64,000 nt of DNA from Zea mays (lineage: Eukaryota; Streptophyta; Magnoliopsida; Poales; Poaceae), in the NCBI RefSeq assembly GCF_902167145.1, contig NC_050097.1, forward strand, positions 39,726,095 through 39,790,094. The letters are read 5' to 3'. The position numbers and the translations under genes were made by a program. The notes under the pieces were generated by a model. The model was not told where the DNA came from. It saw only the letters and a program-made list of their open reading frames with translations, and did no database searches. Numbering within the stretch: position 1 is the stretch's first letter; each line of letters starts with the position of its first letter. This document shows, piece after piece, positions 44,738-55,900 of the stretch.

Positions 44738-47068
44738 ATGGAGAAGGCGATCGATCGGCAGCGGGTCCTCCTGGCGCACCTCCTCCCCTCCCCCTCCGCC
44801 ACCTCCTCACAGCCTCAGCTTGCGGTGAGCGTCCCGATCTGCTGCTCTGTTCATCCCTCTCACTCTCAGGGACTGGATCGGATCCAATCGAATTGGGTTG
44901 GCTAATCGATTCCCTGCTGTGTCTGTGTGACGGTGCAGGCGTCGGCGTGCGCGGCCGGGGATAGCGCCGCCTACCAGAGGTCCTCCTCCTTCGGGGACGA
45001 TGTCATCACGTAAGCCTCCCTCCCTCTTGCCTCCAACGGTTCCTCCCCCCTCTCTCTCCGATATACTCTTTTCTTCCTTTTCTGTTCCTTTCCTCCTTTT
45101 GTGATCCTGCTCGATAAATTTAAGTTAGGCCTGGTTCGGCCTCAGCGACGGGGAAACTCAATGAATTAACTAACCTGCTTGTATTTTTTTATTAATTAAT
45201 TACCTTGTACTATAGCATACGTACTACTAGGCTATCACCCAAGCTGACTTAATTTACGATTGATAGTCATAGCGTCAACCGTCAAGGAAACCACGCACAG
45301 ATGCACATCCAAGCTAGTCAAATCAGTTTGAATTCGGTTCGACAAAAAAAGAAAAGAACCTTCGAAGTCCACCTACGTATGCATTCCTTTTGTGTGAGGG
45401 AATCACTAGCTAGGCTCTGCTGTTTTAGTGCTCGCACCATCACTGTATCTATCGAAGAAATAATACGTACGGCGTGCGTGTCACTGCAGTGCCTACAGGA
45501 CCCCAATATGCAAGGCCAAGCGAGGAGGCTTCAAGGACACCTACCTAGAGGACCTCCTCACTGTTGTTCTCAAGGTTCCCTTCCCTTCAAGGTCAACCGC
45601 CAGTGTTCATCTAGGCTACAGGCAGTAGCCGATGTCGTAGCTGCTATAAAGGTTGGTTACTATGACATAGGTACATAGTATCTGAATATACATGCTACTT
45701 TCGCTCTTGTGCTTTAGTTTGGCTGCTGAATCGCTGCTCTCCCGGCTTGTTCGGTTAGCTCTCAATCCATGTGGATTGAGTGGGATTAATTAGGTTTAAA
45801 TCCCAAGTAAGTCAAATTTCTTCACAATTTTTTCCAATCCCGTCCAATCCATAGGTAACGGGATTAACCGAACAAGGCCTAAACAGGGATTGGTGCTGGT
45901 TTGGAATCCATGTCCATAAATTCCATTGCTAGGGAAGGACAAGTTAACCCAAAAGTAAGGATTATAAACCACACTGTAAATTGAAATAGTTTTTTTTACA
46001 CAAAAAGGAAACTTTCGTAACACATTTTTCTCTCTCCTTGCAGATAAGCACATTCTAGAAAGCACAGGATTGTCTTCTGCCCCCATGGGAATTACTTCTG
46101 AAAATGTTGCCCATCGATATGGTGTAACCAGACAAGAGCAAGATCAGGCCACCGTGAGTTCCTCATTAAGCATCGACTGTATGAATTAATTATCTTGGGT
46201 TTTCCGGTTAATATAACAACTAAAGCTTTTTTTGTCAGTCTGAGTCTCATAGGAGAGCTGCTGCAGCCACGACCTCTGGAAAATTCAAGGATGAGATCGT
46301 CCCCGTGCCAACAAAGGTAAGATGGATTTAAATTCTTACTTATCAGTTTTTAAAAAGCATGGGACTACAACTGCAGGTATTGCTGAAGTCTAACTTTTTT
46401 CTGGTGTCCCTCCTTTTGCAGCTAGATTTCTCTCTCTCTCTCTGCTGAATCGTTATCTGATAAACCAATCAAACTGTGTAGGCAATTCCAGTCAAGTGAG
46501 TGATGGTGCTGGAGCTGTTCTTCTCATGAAAAGATCTGTGGCTCTGAAGAAAGGGCTGCCCATTCTTGGTGTTTTCAGGTTGCCCAACCTGCCCTATCTT
46601 GATTAGTCCACATTGTGTTTGTCGTCGATGTTCAGACACATTTTGCTCAATTCCTTGTTACATTTAACGCTGCTTGGCATCGTCCATTAGAAGCTTTGCC
46701 ACTGTTGGAGTGGATCTAGCTGTTATGGGCGCTGGTCTTACTGTGGCCATTCCTGCTGCTGTGAAGTCTACTTACCTGCTATATTTTTTCTGAGCAAAGT
46801 CGGTTAAACTTGTGATTCTTTGTATGTTCAGGTGCCCGGCGCGTGGCTACTCTTCTAAATGAAATGAAGCGCCGGGGCAGAGACTGCAGATTTGGTGTTG
46901 TCACCATGTGTATCGGTTAGTCTTACTTATCAATTATCACATACTAACGTGTATAGGCAAAGCATGTCATCGCATAGATGTAATTTGATCTTATGTAGTT
47001 GACCATGATGCGTCGTAACAATTGCAGGATCTAGAATGGGGGCAGCAGCTATGTTCGAGCTGTGTTCG
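44738..47068 (+). pseudogene. Captured 3-ketoacyl-CoA thiolase (KAT/PED1-type) gene fragment
   Basis: Exon-like blocks with introns still in place encode a plant peroxisomal 3-ketoacyl-CoA thiolase, the last enzyme of fatty-acid beta-oxidation. Blocks: 44738-44824 (MEKAIDRQRVLLAHL, the start of the peroxisomal targeting presequence), 44939-45009, 45490-45574, 45592-45670 (VNRQCSSRLQAVADV, the active-site cysteine region), 46044-46153, 46239-46316, 46482-46578 (SQVSDGAGAVLLMKRS), 46691-about 46770, 46832-46915 and 47028-about 47068. Most blocks keep GT..AG borders. Damage: the exon after 45574 has lost most of its sequence, a 2-bp gain near 46080 shifts the frame, a CT run replaces the exon near 46425-46445, and the exon with the catalytic His motif is gone between 46770 and 46832. 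The copy cannot give an active enzyme. Its 5' UTR appears to be captured as well. Recognised by recall of the family, not by search. Confidence 0.9.
45744..45879. mobile_element. Small MITE inside the captured thiolase intron
   Basis: The ends ggcttgttcggttag (45744) and the complement of aaccgaacaaggcc (to 45879) form inverted repeats around about 105 bases. The sequence lies in the intron between the blocks ending at 45670 and starting at 46044. Superfamily and target duplication are not clear. Confidence 0.6.
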
Positions 47069-47429
47069 GCCCGGCTGGAGGTATCGACCATCACTCAACA
47101 CTGTAACCCGATGGTGATCGGCGACCGTGAGCTTCCATGTTATTGCGTTCTGATACTTGAGACTTTTATTATGACTATGTATGAGATATTGTCTCTTATT
47201 AGTACTGGATGATGAGATGTGTCTTATTATGACTATGGATGAGACTTTTGTGATGTAATTGATGAGACTTTTGTGATGTAATTGATGAGACTATGGATTT
47301 AAATATTGTTATGTGATTGTGTGTGAGATGTTTTATGTGAAAATATGTTGTGCTATATAGCTGTTGATATATTTGTTATGTTGTGGAATGTGGTGTAAAA
47401 TAAAAATAAACAACATTTGTAATGCTGGT

Positions 47430-47813
47430 CAAATTAACTTCCTAGAGGCTTATTAAGCCGTAGGAAGTTAGCCTCTAAGCTAACTTCCTAGGGGCTACAA
47501 TAAGTCATAGGAAGTTAGCCAGCTAACTTCCTAGGGGCTACGGTCAGCCGTAGGAAGTTAGTCGTAGGAAATTAGTCAACTAACAGCGCTGACGGCGTGA
47601 AACTACTAACTTCCGAGAGGCTTTTTTGGCTGTAGGAAGTTAGCTAACTTCCTAGAGGGCTCTAGGAAGTTAAGCCAACTTCCGATAAAAAATTTCCGAG
47701 AGCCAAACTTCCGACGGGATGGCTTAACTTCCGAGAGTTTAGCTAACTTCCTAGAGTATAGGCCTAACTTCCTAGGGTTTAGGCTCTAGGAAGTTTACTA
47801 TTTTGGTGTAGTG
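47430..47813. repeat. CACTA right subterminal repeat array
   Basis: More than ten copies of aacttccta(g/c) and its complement taggaagtta, in both orientations, precede the right terminus. Confidence 0.85.
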
Positions 47814-47816
47814 ACA

Positions 47817-48235
47817 TAGGAGTGGGACTTTGCTCAGATTGTAGCCAAAGTCCCTGAGGGTTTGCCTCATCCAAAGTAGTTGCGCGCAACACTGTCCTGC
47901 GGCAACGTACTCGGCCTCAGCGGTGGATAGGGCAACGGAGGTTTGTTTCTTAGAACTCCATGACACCAGGGACCTTCCTAAGAATTGGCATGTCCCCGAT
48001 GTACTTTTCCTATCGACCTTACATCCAACATAATCGGAGTCTGAATATCCAATTAAGTCAAAGGTAGACCCCTTTGGATATCAGATCCCGAAGCAAGGCG
48101 TAGCGACTAAATATCTAAAAATTCGCTTCACAGCCACTAAGTGGCACTCCCTTGGATCGGATTGAAATCTAGCACACATGCATACACTAAGCATAATATC
48201 CGGTCTGCTAGCACATAAATAAAGTAAAGACCCTA
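47817..48235 (-). pseudogene. pol: Element E pol, RT end and RNase H start
   Basis: The minus strand encodes [20 protein letters not shown] and upstream RT/RNase H blocks that match element A. A TGA at 48081-48083 replaces the tryptophan seen in A. The segment is bounded on the left by the CACTA element and on the right by the LTR of G. The 5 bases 48231-48235 (cccta) are the left target copy of G. Confidence 0.88.
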
Positions 48236-49501
48236 TGAAAGGGAATTAGGCTTACACCTATTTTCTAATTGATTTTGGTGGTTGAATTGTCAACACAAAT
48301 AATTGGACTAACTAGTTTGCTCTAGTCTATAAGTTATACAGGTGCCAAAGGTTCACACTAAGCCAATAAAAAGACCAAGAAAAGGGTTCAACAAAAAGAG
48401 CAAGGGACAACCGAAGGCAGCCCTGGTCTGGCGCACCGGACTGTCCGGTGTGCCACCGGACAGTGTCCGGTGCACCAGGGGACTCCAAGCCAAACTTCGC
48501 ATCTTCGGGAATTTTCAGAGGCGCTTCGCTATAATTCATCGGACTGTCCGGTGCTCCAGAGGAGAGCGACTCTGAACTCGCCAGCTTCGGGAATCCGCTC
48601 CGCTATAATTCACCGGACATGTCCGGTGCACACCGGACTATCCGGTGAGCCAGCGGAGCAATGGCTACTTCGCGCCAACGGTCGTCTGCAACACATTAAA
48701 TGCGCTCCAGCGCGCAGAGGAGCAGAGCACGCGCGGGTGGCACACCGGACAGTCTACAGGACTTGTCTGGTGCACCACCGGACAGCCAGGCGGGCCCACT
48801 CGTCAGATCTCCAACGGTCGGAACCCAAAGACCTGGTGACGTGGCTGGCGCACCGGACACTGTCCGGTGGCGCACCGGACTGTCCGGTGCGCCATGCGAC
48901 AGCAGCCTCCACCAAACGGCTAGTTTGGTGGTTGGGGTTATAAATACCCCCAACCACCCCACATTCAAGTCATCCAAGTTTTCCCCTTCCAACTACTTAC
49001 AAGAGCTCTAGCATTCAATTCTAGACACACCCAAGTGATCAAATACTCTCCCAATTCTACAAAAGCTTTAGTGTTAAGTGAGAGAGATTTGTTGTGTTCT
49101 TTTGAGCTCTTGCGCTTGGATTGCTTCTTTTTCTCATTCGTTCTTGCGATCAACTCAATTGTAAACAAGGCAAGAGACACCAATTGTGTGGTGGTCCTTG
49201 CGGGAAGTTTGGTTCCCAATTGATTTGAGAAGAGAAGCTCACTCGGTCCGAGGGACCGTTTGAGAGAGGGAAAGGGTTGAAAGAGACCCGGTCTTTGTGA
49301 CCACCTCAACGGGGAGTAGGTTTGCGAGAACTGAACCTTGGTAAAACAAATCCGCGTGTCTCACTCTTTATTCGCTTGCGATTTGTTTTACGCCCTCTCT
49401 CGCGGACTCGATTATATTTCTAATGCTAACCCGGCTTGTAGTTGTGATTAACTTTGTAAATTTTAGTTTCGCCCTATTCACCCCCCTCTAGGCGACTTTC
49501 A
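48236..49501 (+). repeat. Element G 5' LTR (1266 bp)
   Basis: It begins tgaaagggaatta and ends gcgactttca, the plus-strand version of the LTRs of C and D. The palindrome array is at about 48436-48892, with the TATA box ttataaatac near 48939. Confidence 0.92.
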
Positions 49502-49503
49502 AT

Positions 49504-49516
49504 TGGTATCAGAGCC
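49504..49516 (+). other. Primer binding site of element G
   Basis: tggtatcagagcc, matching initiator methionine tRNA, two bases after the LTR. Confidence 0.9.
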
Positions 49517-49549
49517 CGGTACTTCATTAGAGCCTAACCGCTCGAAGTG

Positions 49550-52176
49550 ATGTCGGGAGAACACGCCAAGAAGGAGATGGAGACCGGCGACAAGCCCACT
49601 ACAAGCCACGGGAAGGCTTCATCGGAAGAGTCCCACAAAAAGGGGAAAGGAAAGGAGAAGAAAGCCTCCTCCCACAAGTCGCATCGGAGTGGCGACAAGA
49701 AAAAGAAGATGAGGAAGGTGGTCTACTACGAGACCGATACTTCATCACCATCCACCTCCGGCTCCGACGCGCCCTCCGTAACTTCTAAGCGCCATGAGCG
49801 CAAGAAGTTTAGTAAGATCCCCCTACGCTACCCTCGCATTCCAAAACATACTCCATTACTTTCCGTTCCATTAGGCAAGCCACCAACCTTTGACGGTGAA
49901 GATTATGCTAGGTGGAGTGATTTGATGAAATTTCACCTAACCTCACTCCACAAAAGTATATGGAATGTTGTTGAGTTTGGAGCATAGGTACCATCCATAG
50001 AGGATGAGGATTATGATGAGGACGAGGTGGCTCAAATCGAGCACTTCAACTCCCAAGCCACAACTATACTCCTCGCCTCTCTAAGTCGAGAGGAGTATAA
50101 CAAGGTGTAAGGATTAAAGAGCGCCAAGGAAGTTTGGGACGTGCTCAAGACCGCGCACGAGGGAGATGAACTAACCAAGATCACCAAGCGGGAGACGATC
50201 GAGGGGGAGCTCGGTCGCTTCTGGCTTCGCAAAGGGGAAGAGCCACAAGACATGTACAACCGGCTCAAAACCTTGGTGAACCAAGTGCACAACCTCGGGA
50301 GTAAAAAGTGGGATGACCACAAGATGGTTAAGGTTATTCTTAGATCACTTATTTTCCTTAACCCTACTCAAGTTCAATTAATTCGTGGTAATCCTAGATA
50401 TACACTAATGACTCCCGAGGAAGTAATCGGGAATTTTGTGAGCTTTGAGTATATGATCAAGGGCTCAAAGAAAATCAACGAGCTAGATGATCCCTCCACG
50501 TCCGAAGCACAACCGGTCGCATTCAAGGCGATGGAGGAGGAGTCTACACCGAGTAGACAACCAATTGACGCCTCAAAGCTCGACAACGAGGAAATGGCGC
50601 TCGTCATCAAGAGCTTCCGCCAAATCCTCAAGCAAAGGAGGGGGAAATACTACAAGCTCCGCTCCAAGAAAGTTTGCTACAAATGTGGTAAGCCCGGTCA
50701 TTTTATTGCAAAATGTCCACTATCTAGTGATAGTGACAGGGGCGACGACAAAAAGGGGAGAAGAAAGGAGAAGAAGAGGTACTACAAGAAGAAGGGCGGC
50801 GATGCCCATGTTTGTCGCGAGTGGGACTCCGACGAAAGCTCTAGCGACTCCTCCTCCGACGAGGACGCCGCCAACATTGCCGTCACCAAGGGACTTCTCT
50901 TCCCCAACGTCGGCCACAAGTGCCTCATGGCAAAGGACGGCAAAAAGAAGAAGGTTAAATCCAAATCCTCCACTAGATATGAGTCTTCTAGCGATGATAA
51001 TGCTAGTGATGAGGAAGATAATTTGCGTACACTTTTTGCCAACCTAAACATACAACAAAAGGAAAAATTAAACGAATTGATTAGTGCTATACATGAGAAG
51101 GATGATCTCTTGGACTCCCAAGAGGACTTCCTTATTAAAGAAAACAAAAAGCATGTTAAGGTAAAAATGCTTATGCTCTAGAAGTAGAAAAGTGCGAAAA
51201 ATTATCTAGTGAGCTAAGCACTTGCCATGAGACTATAGACAACCTTAGAAATGAGAATGCTAATTTGTTAGCTAAGGTTGATTCAAATGTTTGTGATGTT
51301 TCAATTCTCAATCTTAGAAATGATAATGATAATTTGCTTGCTAAGATTGAAGAATTAAACATTACTCTTGCTAGCCTTAGGAATGAAAATGAAAATTTGC
51401 TTGCTAAGGCTAAAGAACTTAATGTTTGCAATATTACAATTTCCGATCTTAGAGATAAAAATGATATATTCCGTGCTAAGATTGTTGAACTTAATTCTTG
51501 CAAACTCTCTACATCTACCGTTGAACACACTACTATTTGCACTAGATGTAGAGATGTTAACATTGATGCTATTCATGATCACATGGCTTTAATTAAACAA
51601 CAAAATGATCATATAGCAAAATTAGATGCTAAAATTGCCGAGCATAAACTTGAAAATGAAAAATTTAAATTTGCTCGTAGTATGCTTTATAGTGGGAGAC
51701 GCCCTGACATTAAGGATGGCATTGGCTTCCAAAAGGGGGACAATGTCAAACTTAATGCCCCTCCTAAGAAATTGTCTAATTTTGTTAAGGGCGAGGCTCC
51801 CATGCCTCAAGATAACGAGGGTTACATTTTGTACCCTGCTGGTTATCCTGAGAGCAAAATTAGGAGAATTCATTCTAGGAAGTCTCACTCTGGCCCTAAC
51901 CATGCATTTATGTATAAGGGTGAGACATCTAGCTCTAGGCAACCAACCCATGCTAAGTTGCCTAAGAAGAAAACTCCTAGTGCATCAAATGACCATAGCA
52001 TTTCATTTAAAACTTTTGATGCATCATATGTTTTAACTAACAAATCCGGCAAAGTAGTTGCCAAATATGTTGGGGGCAAGCACAAGGGGTCAAAGACTTG
52101 TGTTTGGGTACCCAAAGTTCTTGTGTCTAATGCTAAAGGACCCAAAACCATTTGGGTACCTAAAGTCAAGAACTAA
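49550..52176 (+). pseudogene. gag: Element G Gag, two nonsense codons and one frameshift
   Basis: The frame starts at the ATG at 49550 and has the Ji-like layout: basic N-terminus, capsid-type region, zinc knuckle CYKCGKPGHFIAKC (about 50678-50720), acidic patch, long coiled coil and a C-terminus ending KVKN at 52176. TAG at 49985-49987 and TAA at 50108-50110 stand where D has CAG and CAA, both C-to-T changes. A 1-bp loss at about 51160-51167 shifts the frame, which resumes in another phase for the last 300 codons. Confidence 0.9.
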
Positions 52177-52189
52177 AATTGTTTTGTAG

Positions 52190-52369
52190 GTTTATGCATC
52201 CGGGGGCTCAAGTTGGATCATCGATAGCGGGTGCACAAACCACATGACAGGGGAGAAGAAGATGTTCTCCTCCTACGAGAAAAACGAAGATCCCCAATGA
52301 GCTATCACATTCGGGGATGGAAACCAAGGTTTGGTCAAAGGATTGGGTAAAATTGCTATATCTTCTAAC
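52190..52369 (+). pseudogene. pol: Element G pol, protease part, cut by element H
   Basis: This segment encodes the protease active site [11 protein letters not shown] (about 52213). A TGA at 52298-52300 lies at the position where D also has a TGA. A TAG at 52187-52189 precedes the first codon in frame, as in C and D. The segment ends at the ctaac target copy (52365-52369) of element H. Confidence 0.9.
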
Positions 52370-52950
52370 TGTTGGGGTCGTGCTTCGGTACGCCGAAGGT
52401 CTCACACGAAGAAGCAGCTTCGGCCAAAGTCGTTTCTAAGAGATGGCCGAAGGTCCCTTTTCATGGAGCTTCGGCGTTTTAAACCGACATAGAGGCAGAA
52501 TGACCTTTTTATACATGTATGTCCGAGTCAATGTTGTAAACTTCCGCAAGGGGCATAATTGTAATTTGTCACAGGCTGCGACCTGTGTCTATAAATAGAT
52601 GAACAGTATCTCTGTACTGTTCACGCGAACCTGCTTTTTGCCTTCGCATCACATCCGTACTTTTTGCCTTCCGCAAGACCGAAGGTACATTTGTACTTCA
52701 AAGTCATTTATATTCATTAATACAAGTAGAGATAATTCTATGATAATATTTACATGTTTATTTCATGATTTATGTGAATGCTTTATTCTTCGTTGTTATG
52801 CTTACGAAGGTATGTTCTTTGTAACCTTCGTCCGAGATGCTATATATCCCGAAGGGATATATCGTTATGAAGGACGAAGGACCTTAATACTTAACATTTT
52901 CCGTGTTGCCTTGTTCTTAATTCGAAGCATTTGAGAACAAGTCCCCAACA
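52370..52950 (+). repeat. Element H 5' LTR (581 bp)
   Basis: Begins tgttggggtcg and ends ccccaaca. The TATA box tataaata lies at 52590-52597. The primer region ttggcgcccacc follows directly at 52951. Confidence 0.95.
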
Positions 52951-52994
52951 TTGGCGCCCACCTCCGGTCAACTCACTTCCACCTTTCTGAGCTG

Positions 52995-55900
52995 ATGGCT
53001 TCGTTCAACACTCAAGCTGGAGCTGCTTCGGCTTCGAAGCTGGTGCTCCCGATAACAGGCGGTTCTTGCTCAGAGCCAGCTAACAAAAAGCAGAAGAAGG
53101 AGGCTCAGAGAAGGGTGCAGCATGTTGGAGTGCAGGGACCCTTCATTAAGTCAAAATGGTCTCACATTCCAATTACCTTCTCTCAGGAAGATCTTCAGCT
53201 CAAGGACTATCCTCACAATGATGCTATGGTCATTTCTTGTGTGATCAAAGGGTTTCTGGTTCACAATGTCCTAGTTGACACAGGCAGTGCAGCTGACATT
53301 ATATTTGCCAAAGCCTTCAGACAGATGCAAGAGCCTGAAGACAAGATTCATGATGCTACGCACCCTCTTTGTGGCTTCGGAGGGCGGCAGATTGTGGCAC
53401 TCGGGAAGATTACCATGCCGGTAACCTTCGGATTTGTTAATAACACAAGGACTGAGCAAATTGTGTTTGATATTGTTGACATGGAATACCCCTACAACGC
53501 CATCATTGGTCGTGGTACCCTAAATGCTTTTGAAGCAATTCTTCACCCAGCTTATCTCTGCATGAAGATACCTTCGGACCAAGGGCCTATTGCTATTCAT
53601 GGGAGTCAGGAAGCTGCCAGAAGGGCCGAAGGAAGCTGGACTAATTCCAAGGCAATCCATAATATAGATGGAGTTGAAGCTTGTGAACAGTACAAGTTCA
53701 GGAGGGAAAAAGCAGCTTCGGCTGATCAGCCGAAGCCCATGCTGCTGTGTGAGGATATAGCAGAGCAGAAGGTGCTATTGGGCTCGCAATTATCTGAAGA
53801 TCAAGAGAAAACCTTGATAAGGTTTTTATTCAACAATAAAGATGTTTTTGCATGGTCAGCCAATGATCTTTGTGGAGTGAATCGGGATGTTATTGAACAT
53901 TCGCTCAATGTTGACCCATCCTTCAGACCCCGCAAGCAGAGGCTTCGGAAAATGTCTGCTGACAAGGCCGAAGGGGCTCACAACGAAGTAAAAAGACTCC
54001 TAAGTGCAGGAGTTATCAGAGAAGTGAAGTATCCAGAATGGCTAGCTAACACTGTTATGGTGAAGAAGGCCAATGGAAAGTGGAGAATGTGTATTGATTT
54101 CACAGATCTCAACAAGGCTTGTCCGAAGGATGAGTTCCCGCTGCCAAGGATAGACTCTTTAGTTGATGCAGCAGCTTCTTCGGAACTCATGAGTCTCCTG
54201 GATTGTTACTCAGGCTATCATCAAATCTGGATGAAAAAGGAGGATGAGCCGAAGACTAGTTTCATAACCCCAAGTGGTACATATTGCTATCTTCGGATGC
54301 CTGAGGGGCTTAAGAATGCTGGAGGGAGTTTCAGCAGGATGACTGCGAAGGTTCTCCAATCTCAGATAGGCAGAAATGTGTTGACCTATGTTGATGACAT
54401 TATTGTAAAAAGCACGAAGCAAGAAGACCATATTGCTGATCTGCAGGAGACCTTCGCCAGCTTCAGACAAGCTGGTCTGAAGCTGAATCCAGAAAAATGT
54501 GTCTTCGGAGTAAAGAAGGGTAAGTTCCTTGGATGCTTGGTTTCAACAAAGGGAATTGAAGCTAACCCAAATAAAATCGAAGCTATACTTCGAATGGAGC
54601 CACCAACCACAAGAAAGGGGGCCCAAAGATTGACAGGAAGACTGGCATCTCTTAACAGATTTATATCCAGATCAGCGGAAAGAAATCTACCCTTCTTCGA
54701 GGTGCTAAAATCAGCTGAAGTCTTTCAATGGGGCCCAGCTCAACAAAAAGCTTTCGAAGAACTCAAGCAATACCTGATAGATCTAACAACATTAACTCCA
54801 CCAATGCCAGGGGCTCCTCTGTTGTTGTATGTGGCAGCTTCGCACTCAGCAGTAAGTGCGGCACTTGTGCAGGAGAAGTTTGATGGACAAATCAAGAAGC
54901 AGGTCCCAGTATATTTTGTATCTGAGGTCCTTAGTGTCTCAAAGAAAAATTATACAGAACTGGAGAAGGTGTTGTATGCCGTTCTAATGGCATCCAGGAA
55001 GCTTCGGCATTATTTTCAGGCATATAATGTTATTGTTCCTTCTTCGCAGCCGTTGAAAGATATCATGAGAAATAAAGAAGCTACTGGCCGAATTGGAAAA
55101 TGGGCTGCGGAGCTTAATGAATTTTACATTGATTATGTGCACAGATCCTCGATCCAGTCTCAAGCATTGGCAGATTTTATTGCCGACTGGACGCCAGGGG
55201 CTCAGGGCGAAGAAGCGAATAAAGATGCCGAAGCATGGACAGTGTTTTGTGATGGCTCCTGGGGAACCTTCGGAGCAGGAGCAGCTGCTGTTTTGGTTTC
55301 ACCGTCCAAGGTTAAAACTTGCTATGCAGCAAGACTGGACTTCAGCTGCACAAATAATATTGCTGAGTACGAAGCCTTGCTCCTGGGTCTTCGGAAACTA
55401 AAGGCGATGGGGATCAGGAGGGCGATCCTTAAAACTGATTCTCAGATTGTTTCGGGTCATATTGACAAAAGTTGCAAGGCTAAAGACCCGAAGCTTGAAA
55501 AATACCTAGACACAGTCCGAAGGATCGAAGCTTCCTTCGAAGGATTTTCTGTTAAGAATATCCCTCGAGGGCAAAATGAACATGCTGATTTGTTAGCCAG
55601 GTCTGCAGCACAGGGGCTGCCGCTACCTTCGGATGTATTCTTCGAAACAATAAAGGCACCTTCAGTGGAGTTACTTGAAAGAGCAGTTCTTACTATTTCT
55701 CCTGTGTACAGTGAAGATTGGAGAACTGAAATAATTTCTTACCTTCAGGGCAACTTCCTATCAGATGACGAAGCTTATAATAAAAGAATAGAGGCAAGAG
55801 CTCGTCCGTATATCATTATAGAAGGGGAGTTATACAAGCATGGAGTTTGTGCCCCGCTGCTCAAGTGCTTGTCTAGAGCCGAAGGTATAGAGTTGATGAA

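Larger units (their letters stand above)
44243..47813. mobile_element. Non-autonomous CACTA transposon carrying a gene fragment
   Basis: A 3571-bp element. It begins cactacaccaaaat and ends attttggtgtagtg, perfect inverted termini of CACTA type, flanked by the 3-bp target duplication aca (44240-44242 and 47814-47816). Both subterminal regions are packed with the motif acttcctacgg or acttcctag in both orientations, as expected for transposase-binding arrays. No transposase gene is present. The middle holds a captured thiolase gene. The sequence of element E continues cleanly on both sides, which fixes the boundaries. Confidence 0.95.

Noticed and set aside
44545..44964. Plus-strand open frame of 139 codons in the CACTA element
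   Set aside because: It is a GC-rich shadow overlapping the captured 5' UTR and first two thiolase exons in another phase.
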